DNA of 11,405 nucleotides from Flavobacteriales bacterium UBA7325 (GTDB lineage Bacteria; Bacteroidota; Bacteroidia; Flavobacteriales_D; Crocinitomicaceae), in the NCBI GenBank assembly GCA_002471375.1, contig DKPV01000008.1, positions 31,765-43,169 on the forward strand, given 5' to 3'. Below, piece by piece: positions 5,417 to 11,405 of this stretch (position 1 is the first letter of the stretch; the number at the start of each line of letters is the position of its first letter). The notes beneath the pieces are model-generated. The model did no database searches. It was given only the letters and a program-made list of their open reading frames with translations, and was not told where the DNA came from. The translations under genes were made by a program, and so were the position numbers.

Positions 5417-6793
5417 ATGAAACATCTTTACCTATTGATCTTGACGCTGATGTCAACATCTGCATTTGCACAATTTGGACAGATCGCTAATGGCGACTTT
5501 GAGAACTGGACAAATACACCTATTTATGACTCTACAATCGACTGGACATGTTCGAACACGGAGCAGTATTTCGGAACTCCTGCAACCATCCAATCTTCTG
5601 ATGCTCAAGATGGACTAAGCTCATTAGAATTGAGATCATTTGAAGCAGGTCCAGAGCCAGATACTATGTTTGGCTATGTATTTCATGGAGATAGTGATTT
5701 TGCATTTGGTATTCCTTATGCTGATTCTTTCGATGAAGTTCAAGTCTACTATAAGTCAAACATGGCCATTGGAGATTCTGCATATGTAATCATGCAACGC
5801 TATTTAGGAGGTGTTCCACAAGGAATGATCATCGCTCCGATTGCACACGGGAATAATGGAGCTTGGACTTTAGGTTCTGTTTCTGTTCCTGCTGGAACTC
5901 AAGATTCTCTTTGGATTGGATTAGTTATTGGAGAGCCATTTGCAGGAGATTTTTCAACTCCTGGATCATGGGTTCGTTTTGATAATATTCAATTACTAAA
6001 TGCTACAGCTGCTACAACGAACCTTCCGGATCATAGTTTTGAGAACTGGGGAAGTCTAACTTTCGATTTAGCAGACAACTGGCACACTACAACTGAAGCG
6101 TATATTGGATCAGGAAATGAGAACGTAGTTCAAACTACCGATGCTAACGGGGGAAATTTTGCCCTACAAATGACTGTCGGTCTCGATCCTGATAACAGTG
6201 ATACGTTGCTCGCATTTGCTTCTATCGGACCTATCGATTACGGTGGAATGAATCCATTCCTCCCATCTCCATATGATGCAAATCCAACCGATTTTTCAGG
6301 AGCATACAAGTATTTGCCTTCTGGGACGGATACAGCCTTCATTCAAATGTTCTTTTATTCAGGCGGTACGCAAATTGGATTTCATTTAGAACAATTGGCT
6401 CCACAAGCTACTTACACTGGCTTCACTTCGCCACTAACAATTGTCGGAACACCGGACTCTATTGTTTTTGTCATTTTCGCTGGAGAGAACCCGGGGTCTG
6501 TACTATTCGTTGATGACTTAAATTTCTCAGGCAACAATGTTAGTATCGAAGAAATCAGTACTGATGATTACACTCTCTACCCGAACCCGAGTTCAGATGT
6601 TTTAAACATTGAAATTTCAAACGATGCAATCAATGCATTCGAACTTGTGAACATTTATGGAGCAACTGTACTATATGGAGACCTAACATCTTCACTGTCT
6701 AAAATTGACGTGAGAACATTAGCAGCCGGGACTTACTTTGTAAAACTAGGGAACGAATTCAGTTCTCGCGTTGAGAAGATTATCATTCAATAA
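5417..6793 (+). CDS. T9SS-secreted protein with two tandem beta-sandwich-like domains
   Basis: The 458-residue protein opens with a signal peptide (MKHLYLLILTLMSTSAFA, cut before Q19). Two related domains follow: the first starts NGDFENW (25-31) and ends WVRFDNIQLLN (185-195); the second starts PDHSFENWGS (204-213) and ends VLFVDDLNFSG (362-372). The FENW opening and the (F/V)D(N/D)(I/L) closing strand are typical of carbohydrate-binding-module-like, jelly-roll domains in Bacteroidota surface proteins. The C-terminus (about 376-458) is a type A sorting domain with LYPNPSSDVLNI, a central NIYG block and AAGTYFVKL. No catalytic motif is visible, so binding rather than catalysis is inferred. It is divergent from the glycine-rich cargo gene, with 210 bp between starts, and is followed by its own terminator. 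Confidence 0.82.
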   Translation: MKHLYLLILTLMSTSAFAQFGQIANGDFENWTNTPIYDSTIDWTCSNTEQYFGTPATIQSSDAQDGLSSLELRSFEAGPEPDTMFGYVFHGDSDFAFGIPYADSFDEVQVYYKSNMAIGDSAYVIMQRYLGGVPQGMIIAPIAHGNNGAWTLGSVSVPAGTQDSLWIGLVIGEPFAGDFSTPGSWVRFDNIQLLNATAATTNLPDHSFENWGSLTFDLADNWHTTTEAYIGSGNENVVQTTDANGGNFALQMTVGLDPDNSDTLLAFASIGPIDYGGMNPFLPSPYDANPTDFSGAYKYLPSGTDTAFIQMFFYSGGTQIGFHLEQLAPQATYTGFTSPLTIVGTPDSIVFVIFAGENPGSVLFVDDLNFSGNNVSIEEISTDDYTLYPNPSSDVLNIEISNDAINAFELVNIYGATVLYGDLTSSLSKIDVRTLAAGTYFVKLGNEFSSRVEKIIIQ

Positions 6794-6813
6794 TTCCAAA
6801 ATAACACTTATTT

Positions 6814-6849
6814 ATAGGAGCTGTAAATCATCACAGCTCCTATTTTTTT
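6814..6849 (+). terminator. Rho-independent terminator of the 5417-6793 gene
   Basis: ATAGGAGCTGT (6814-6824) pairs with ACAGCTCCTAT (6833-6843) in an 11-bp stem with an 8-nt loop, followed by a T run through 6849. It begins 20 nt after the stop codon. No T run exists on the minus side, so it acts on the plus strand only. Confidence 0.9.
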
Positions 6850-6909
6850 AATCTAATAAAGAGTAATTCCAACTCATATGATCTTATGTACTCTCTTGCC
6901 TTTTCGAAA

Positions 6910-8604
6910 TCAATATCCAACAGCTCTTCCATCTGGGCTTGACGAATCGGATACTCCACTATAAACACCCGTTTCTTTATCGATTGCTATTCCCATTAGT
7001 CGACCTAAAGAATTTCGCCCATGAAGATCGTGCCCCATTAATTTTAATGCCTTGACAGTATCATTCGCGAGCTTATCTTTCTCATAGATCAACTCGTTTG
7101 GTAACCATTGATGATGGATTTTCATTGATTCGATTGATTCTCGAAGAGACATTTTGTATTCAAGAAAACACAGCACTGTCTGAAAAACAGTATTAATTAT
7201 TGTTCTTCCACCAGGACTTCCAATGATTAGCACTGGCTTTCCATCTTCTGAAATAATGGTTGGAGTCATACTGGACAACATCCTCTTTTTAGGTGCGATC
7301 AAATTAGGATCGGTACCAATCAACCAACCTGAATTGGTATACCCAGGATGTGGGTTGAAATCTCCCATTTCATTATTTAAAATGAATCCCAGCTTTGGAC
7401 TGCCCATCCCCGACCCATAGGACTGTTCCAAAGTGTAAGTTACAGACACAGCATTCCCATCTATATCAATAACTGAAAAATGTGTTGTATTCGTGCCATC
7501 GTAGATTTGTCCAAATCGTGATGAATCACTATCGGAAGCATGATTCATGTCGATATTTACCAGTCTATTCTTTGCAAATTCTTTAGAAGTTAGTTCATCT
7601 AGTGGCATTTCCAAATTAAAGTCGGGGTCCCCTAGGTGCTCTGCACGATCAGCAAAAGCTCGTCGCATTACTTCTGCTATCAAATGGATATATTCAGTTG
7701 AATTGAAAGGCACATTGTCCAGATTTACCTGTTCCATGATATTTAACATTTCAATCATTGCAACACCGCCAGAGCTTGGAGGAGCCATTGAGTATATGTC
7801 GTATCCTTTGTAGGTGCCATGAATTGGTTCACGTTCTATCGCTTCATACCCCAGGAGATCATCTTTGGTAATGATTCCTCCAGTTTTTCGCATATATCTT
7901 TCTAATTCTTTAGCAACCCGTCCTTTATAAAATCCATCTTTCCCCTTATCTCTGATACGCTTTAAAGTTTTGGCCAATGCTGGTTGTTTCCAATTACTGC
8001 CTGCTTTAAGTGGCTCACCAGTATCATCGGCATACAAACTCTTCAAAAACTTAGGGGCGTCAGAATGATAAATCCCATCAGCATGCGCTGCCAATGCAGG
8101 GCTTAACACAACTCCATTTTTAGCGAGGTCTACCGACGGCTGAACTAGTTCTTTCCATGGTAACTTACCATACTTTTTATGGGCCAAGTAGAGTCCAGCT
8201 ACAGTTCCAGGTACTCCAACAGATAAAGCTCCAGTATGATTACTTTCTTCAACCAGCTCACCATTTTCATCAAGGAACATGTGTGAAGAAGCTTTTATTG
8301 GTGCAATTTCACGAAAATCTATAGTTGTAACTTTTGCGGAATCATCCATATAGACCATGAAACCACCGCCTCCAATATTACCCGCTTGTGGGTGCGTTAC
8401 TGCTAGCGCAAAAGCAGTGGCAATTGAAGCATCAATGGCATTCCCACCTTTTCTCAATAATTTAATTCCGATTTTTGATGCTTCAGAATTATCAGAAACA
8501 ACCATGCCACGCGCTGCATGAGTCTGACTAAATGTATTACTCAAACAAAGTAAGGATATTGAGAGGAGGATTATTTGATTGATTTTGTATTTTCTTTTCA
8601 CCAT
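6910..8604 (-). CDS. ggt: Gamma-glutamyltransferase, secreted
   Basis: GGT cleaves gamma-glutamyl bonds of glutathione and transfers or hydrolyses the glutamyl group, usually in the periplasm. The 564 residues match the family's length. A signal peptide (about 1-26, ending NTFSQ) precedes the large subunit, with GGNAIDASIATAFALAV (53-69), GNIGGGGFM (75-83) and DFREIAP (96-102), whose Arg98 corresponds to the substrate-binding Arg of E. coli GGT. The autoprocessing site is TTHFS, with Thr373 as nucleophile and first residue of the small subunit. SSMTPT (444-449) and GSPGGR (462-467) supply the substrate-binding serines and oxyanion glycines. The segment between DF and SSM has the same length as in E. 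coli, so a lid loop is present. Cys20 in the signal peptide lacks a lipobox. The gene is convergent with the 5417 gene and appears monocistronic; no clear terminator is seen after it. Confidence 0.94.
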   Translation of the reverse strand: MVKRKYKINQIILLSISLLCLSNTFSQTHAARGMVVSDNSEASKIGIKLLRKGGNAIDASIATAFALAVTHPQAGNIGGGGFMVYMDDSAKVTTIDFREIAPIKASSHMFLDENGELVEESNHTGALSVGVPGTVAGLYLAHKKYGKLPWKELVQPSVDLAKNGVVLSPALAAHADGIYHSDAPKFLKSLYADDTGEPLKAGSNWKQPALAKTLKRIRDKGKDGFYKGRVAKELERYMRKTGGIITKDDLLGYEAIEREPIHGTYKGYDIYSMAPPSSGGVAMIEMLNIMEQVNLDNVPFNSTEYIHLIAEVMRRAFADRAEHLGDPDFNLEMPLDELTSKEFAKNRLVNIDMNHASDSDSSRFGQIYDGTNTTHFSVIDIDGNAVSVTYTLEQSYGSGMGSPKLGFILNNEMGDFNPHPGYTNSGWLIGTDPNLIAPKKRMLSSMTPTIISEDGKPVLIIGSPGGRTIINTVFQTVLCFLEYKMSLRESIESMKIHHQWLPNELIYEKDKLANDTVKALKLMGHDLHGRNSLGRLMGIAIDKETGVYSGVSDSSSPDGRAVGY

Positions 8605-8684
8605 GGTGGTTAACTTGACTTATCCAACATAACTAAGGTAGCATTTTCTTAGATGTTTTTCGGATAGGAGTAAATGAAGCGCAC

Positions 8685-8716
8685 AAAAAAAGCCTCAGTA
8701 AAAACTGAAGCTTTTT
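8685..8716 (-). terminator. Terminator of the tRNA-Leu gene
   Basis: On the minus strand AAAGCTTCAG pairs with CTGAGGCTTT (one U-G pair) around a short T-rich loop, followed by a run of T (plus-strand A 8685-8691). It starts one nucleotide after the tRNA 3' end, fitting a single-tRNA transcript. Confidence 0.8.
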
Positions 8717-8717
8717 G

Positions 8718-8799
8718 TACTCGGAATGGGAGTCGAACCCACACGTCCTAAGACACACGCCCCTCAAGCGTGCGCGTCTACCAATTCCGCCACCCGAGT
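8718..8799 (-). tRNA. tRNA-Leu (anticodon GAG)
   Basis: The 82-nt minus-strand cloverleaf has acceptor arms ACTCGGG and TCCGAGT (one G-U pair) with discriminator A, a D arm with AATTGGTAGAC, an anticodon stem CACGC/GCGTG around loop TTGAGGG giving anticodon GAG (codons CUC and CUU), a long variable arm as expected of class II tRNALeu, and the T arm GTGGG-TTCGACT-CCCAT. The 3' CCA is not encoded; the base after the discriminator begins CAAAAAG. Its own promoter and terminator flank it. Confidence 0.95.
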
Positions 8800-8816
8800 A
8801 TTCGTTAAGAGGACTG

Positions 8817-8847
8817 CAAATATAGTTGAATGTTCCGTATTGCGAAA
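8817..8847 (-). promoter_or_regulatory. Promoter of the tRNA-Leu gene
   Basis: On the minus strand TATATTTG (8824-8817) matches TAnnTTTG exactly, with TTTC (8847-8844), one mismatch from TTTG, 19 nt upstream. The predicted start lies about 10 nt before the mature tRNA 5' end at 8799. Confidence 0.6.
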
Positions 8848-8922
8848 GTGTTCAAGCCTAAAAGCAAAAATATTCATCGAATGCCTCTGAAACCAATTGA
8901 TTCCTAGTTATTAGCCAATTTT

Positions 8923-9499
8923 TCATTTCATTAGAACGAATGTCGTCATGGTCCTAACCTCTTCAACCTTGACTGTTTTTACGACTCCTTCTAATTTCAA
9001 AATGTACTGACTCAGTACTTCATAAATCTGAGTTCGAGTGAGGCAGTAGCGAATAGAACCGTCAGGTAAAAGATGTACGCCCTACTCTCGGTGTTTAAGA
9101 TCAATTCCAATATTCCAGGTCATTCTAATGAACAATCACCCCCCCGGGCTTCATCAGCCTCACTATACCATGAATCATTCGAGTAAAGTGATCATGGTCT
9201 TCTGCAAAATGTAAAACCGCGTTGCAGATGATATAATCGAAACCTACAGAATCGTTGTACGTTTCAATTGAGTTCACAGTAATTCGCTTCGCATGATTTG
9301 GGTACTCATTTTTCAAAGCAGCGATGGTTCCTTCCTTAGGATCAAAGCCAGTAATATCAAACCCGCCCTCCAAAAAAAAGCGCATATTTCGTCCAGAATA
9401 GCATCCAGCATCCAATATCCGATGATCACCTGTGATACCGCCTCTTTAGAGTTGATCCAACAAGTGAATAGCCATCCCCGTTAAGAACTCAAATTCGCT
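8923..9499 (-). pseudogene. Broken TehB-like class I SAM methyltransferase
   Basis: Minus-strand pieces reconstruct one methyltransferase of roughly 190 residues. Frame A runs from about 9499 (SEFEFLTGMAIHLLDQL), hits TAA at 9448-9446, then continues with motif I RILDAGCYSGRN, acidic motif GFDP, YIICNAVLHFAED and LMKPGGVI until TAG at 9127-9125. The true continuation is one base shifted: FIRMTWNIGIDL, then TAG at 9084-9082, then GVHLLPDGSIRYCLTRTQ and a tail ending TFVLMK at TGA 8925-8923. FIRMT, HLLPDG and LTR are found at the same places in intact relatives as I recall them. Two stops and one frameshift (probably an extra base near 9133) mean no functional product. The N-terminus before 9499 is unclear and may be lost. 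The longest intact piece (9125-9415) could be mis-called as a gene, but it lacks an ATG start and the C-terminal third. Confidence 0.82.
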
Positions 9500-9608
9500 T
9501 AAAAAACAAATAAAGTGAATTTATTTTGATAATTTACGATGTATTCATCATGCTCTCAATGATCCCCAACGGGAAAAAGAGTTCATTTAACGACATAAAC
9601 TCAAGGAG

Positions 9609-9640
9609 TTAGGCGATTCGCTTTATTCTACTTATCTTTG
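9609..9640 (+). promoter_or_regulatory. Promoter of the DEAD-box helicase gene
   Basis: TATCTTTG (9633-9640) is an exact TAnnTTTG and is followed by CACCC, a context common at Bacteroidota starts. The -33 element is weak (TTAG at 9609-9612, 20 nt upstream). The expected leader is about 18-20 nt to ATG 9664. Between this promoter and the methyltransferase remnant (about 9500-9608) I see nothing else supportable. Confidence 0.55.
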
Positions 9641-9663
9641 CACCCAATTATTTAAAACAAGGG

Positions 9664-11405
9664 ATGACATTTGAGGAACTCGGGCTAAAGAGTGAGGTGT
9701 TAACGTCTTTAAAAGAACTGGGGTTCGAGACACCTACTCCCATCCAAGAACAAGCAATTCCGCACTTATTAGGTGAGGAAAGTGATTTTGTCGGATTAGC
9801 TCAAACAGGAACGGGGAAAACAGCGGCTTTTGGTCTTCCGCTGATTAACAGGATGGACACATCGATGAGAAAGCCTCAGGGCTTGGTCATCTGCCCAACA
9901 CGGGAATTGTGTCTCCAAATTTCAAAAGACATAAAATCTTTCGCAAAACACTTAGGTGTTCAGGTAATACCAGTTTATGGTGGGACTGACATACGTAAGC
10001 AAATGCGTGATATAAAGAGTGGTGTAAACGTAATCGTTGCAACACCTGGACGTCTTTGTGACCTAGTGAATCGTAAAGCCATTCATTTAGCTGATATCGA
10101 AACTGTAGTGTTAGATGAAGCGGATGAAATGTTGAACATGGGGTTCAAAGAGGATATTGATTTCATATTGGATCAAACTCCAGTAGAAAGAAACGTTTGG
10201 TTGTTTTCAGCAACGATGCCAAAAGAGGTAGCGAATATTGCTAAGAACTACATGGATCAACCTTTAGAGGTTGCCATAGGTCATAAAAACCAGACGAACG
10301 AAAACATTGAACACGTATATTTTACTGTTCAGGAGCGTGATCGTTACCGTGCATTAAAACGATTGATCGATTTCAATGCGAACATCTATGGTTTGGTTTT
10401 CTGTCGTACACGACGTGAAACTGGAGAAGTAGCTGAACGACTTGGAAAAGAAGGTTACAGCGCGGAACCATTGCATGGAGATCTTTCGCAACAGCAGAGA
10501 GATCGTGTGATGAATCGTTTCAGAAGAAAAGATATTCAACTACTTGTAGCAACAGACGTTGCAGCTCGTGGGATTGATGTAAACGATATAACGCATGTAA
10601 TTAACTATAATCTTCCAGATGAAATCGAAAACTATACACACCGTTCAGGTCGTACAGCTCGTGCTGGAAAGAAAGGTGAATCACTAGTATTGATTAGCAC
10701 TCGTGAGTCGAACAAGATCAGAATCATCGAGAAGAAAATTCGTACTACTTTTATTCAAGGAACTATACCCACAGCACAAGAGGTATGTGAAATTCAATTG
10801 AAAAAATTGATTCACAACGTTGTTACCGCTGACGTGAAGGAGGATGACATGGAAAAATTCATGCCATTGGTGATGGAAGAGTTTGAAGGTCTTTCGAAAG
10901 AAGATATCATCAAGAAGTTCGTCTCAGCGGAATTCAACAAGTTCATTGAATATTATGAGCGTGCTGGAGATTTAAATGCCAAAGGACGTGATCGTGGTGA
11001 TAGAGATCGTGGTGATCGCAGAGATCGCGACAGAGGAGATCGACGTGATAGAGGAAACAGAAGAGATGACAGAAGAGACGAGAACAAAACACGTTTCTTT
11101 GTGAATCTTGGAAAGAAAGACGGATTGAATCCTGGAGGATTACTACGCGTAATCTGCGATAGCACTGGAGTTAACTCTGGAAGCTTCGGGAAAATTGATA
11201 TTCTTTCTTCTTACTCATTCTTTGAAGCAGACAATGACTTAACGGATAAGATCCTTTCGAATGTGAATGGAGCTGATTACGAAGGAAACGAGGTTAGCGT
11301 AGAAGTTACTAAAGATCGCCCAGAGCGAATTGGTGGCGGAGGACGCAGTCGTGACCGTGATCGCGGAAGAAGTAGAGATCGTGATGGAGGTCGACGTTTT
11401 GACAG
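9664..11405 (+). CDS. deaD: DEAD-box RNA helicase with DbpA-type RNA-binding domain, 3' end cut by window
   Basis: An ATP-dependent RNA helicase, probably for ribosome assembly or RNA turnover, partial at 580 codons with no stop before the edge. Domain 1: F3-x-x-LGL and TPIQEQAIP form the Q motif, then AQTGTGKT (46-53), PTREL, TPGR, DEAD (151-154) and SAT (182-184). Domain 2: CRTRRE, ATDVAARGID and HRSGRTARAG (326-335). After a helical dimerisation-like region, a linker of Arg/Asp/Gly repeats (about 441-474, GDRDRGDRRDRDRGD) leads into a DbpA-type RNA-binding domain (about 477-552, starting RFFVNLGKKDGLNPGGLL), then a second RG/RD-rich tail (GGGGRSRDRDRGRSRDRD) that continues beyond the window. 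The order core-linker-DbpA domain-basic tail matches DeaD/CsdA more than DbpA, which lacks the tail; the symbol is therefore tentative. Start ATG 9664 follows a good promoter. Confidence 0.93.
   Translation, partial: MTFEELGLKSEVLTSLKELGFETPTPIQEQAIPHLLGEESDFVGLAQTGTGKTAAFGLPLINRMDTSMRKPQGLVICPTRELCLQISKDIKSFAKHLGVQVIPVYGGTDIRKQMRDIKSGVNVIVATPGRLCDLVNRKAIHLADIETVVLDEADEMLNMGFKEDIDFILDQTPVERNVWLFSATMPKEVANIAKNYMDQPLEVAIGHKNQTNENIEHVYFTVQERDRYRALKRLIDFNANIYGLVFCRTRRETGEVAERLGKEGYSAEPLHGDLSQQQRDRVMNRFRRKDIQLLVATDVAARGIDVNDITHVINYNLPDEIENYTHRSGRTARAGKKGESLVLISTRESNKIRIIEKKIRTTFIQGTIPTAQEVCEIQLKKLIHNVVTADVKEDDMEKFMPLVMEEFEGLSKEDIIKKFVSAEFNKFIEYYERAGDLNAKGRDRGDRDRGDRRDRDRGDRRDRGNRRDDRRDENKTRFFVNLGKKDGLNPGGLLRVICDSTGVNSGSFGKIDILSSYSFFEADNDLTDKILSNVNGADYEGNEVSVEVTKDRPERIGGGGRSRDRDRGRSRDRDGGRRFD

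Noticed and set aside
7223..7813. Plus-strand open frames inside ggt
   Set aside because: Antisense shadows of a strongly conserved enzyme gene.
8526..8604. Lipoprotein signal in GGT because of Cys20
   Set aside because: The residues before the Cys (ISLL) do not form a lipobox, and a signal peptidase I site follows at NTFSQ.
8605..8680. Promoter for ggt
   Set aside because: The best candidate (TATGTTGG on the minus strand) has a mismatch and no -33 element at suitable spacing.
9139..9145. Slippage in the 7-C run as the methyltransferase frameshift site
   Set aside because: Removing or adding one base there puts a TGA stop or no family motif in the downstream frame; the FIRMT continuation needs the shift a few bases later, near 9133.
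9125..9415. Intact 96-residue methyltransferase
   Set aside because: It begins at a TTG codon inside motif I (LDAGC), while recognisable methyltransferase sequence continues upstream past a stop and downstream in another frame.
49..9448. Stop-codon recoding as an explanation for the in-frame stops
   Set aside because: TAA, TGA and TAG all occur as internal stops, intact genes here end normally with TAA or TGA, and the remnants also carry a deletion and a frameshift.
10354..11165. Minus-strand open frames opposite the helicase
   Set aside because: Antisense shadows; the Ser/Arg-rich one mirrors the GATCGTGG repeats of the linker.

Overview
The window looks like chromosomal DNA of a Bacteroidota bacterium, most likely Flavobacteriales. 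Evidence: two secreted proteins end in type A type-IX-secretion (T9SS) sorting domains with the YPNPS hallmark; several upstream regions carry the Bacteroidota -7 element TAnnTTTG rather than a sigma-70 -10/-35 pair; Shine-Dalgarno sequences are weak; and the sequence is AT-rich. HYR-like repeats and an Ig-like module of the YQWIDC type would fit Crocinitomicaceae or a relative, but that narrower placement is a guess. No mobile element, CRISPR array, rRNA or phage gene was seen.

Layout. 1-528 is a graveyard of two convergent broken genes: a small exported protein with two in-frame stops (+), and a TfoX N-terminal-domain protein (-) with a nonsense codon at position 5 and an internal, frame-shifting deletion. 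580-3027 is a three-gene + strand operon: NatA-type ABC ATPase, NatB-type ABC-2 permease (4-nt overlap) and, 4 nt later, a small exported protein built of about seven short aromatic repeats. A minus-strand terminator (3078-3109) then ends a 693-residue T9SS cargo gene (3125-5206) carrying a glycine-rich domain that resembles the ALK/LTK receptor glycine-rich domain. Its start faces a second, divergent T9SS cargo gene (5417-6793); the shared intergenic region holds two copies of a palindrome 30 bp apart and a different 16-bp palindrome, each sitting on a predicted promoter. 6910-8604 (-) is a secreted gamma-glutamyltransferase with all key residues. 8685-8847 (-) is a complete tRNA-Leu(GAG) unit with promoter and terminator. 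8923-9499 (-) is a third broken gene, a TehB-like SAM methyltransferase with two stops and one frameshift. From 9664 a DEAD-box RNA helicase with an Arg/Asp-rich linker and a DbpA-type RNA-binding domain runs off the right edge.

How it fits together: most genes are envelope or secretion functions (exporter, exported repeat protein, two T9SS cargo proteins, periplasmic GGT) plus housekeeping (tRNA, helicase). The intact genes are clean and tightly regulated, whereas three small accessory genes are decaying in the gaps. The least familiar items are the repeat protein in the natAB operon, the ALK-like glycine-rich cargo protein, and the palindrome cluster between the divergent cargo genes.
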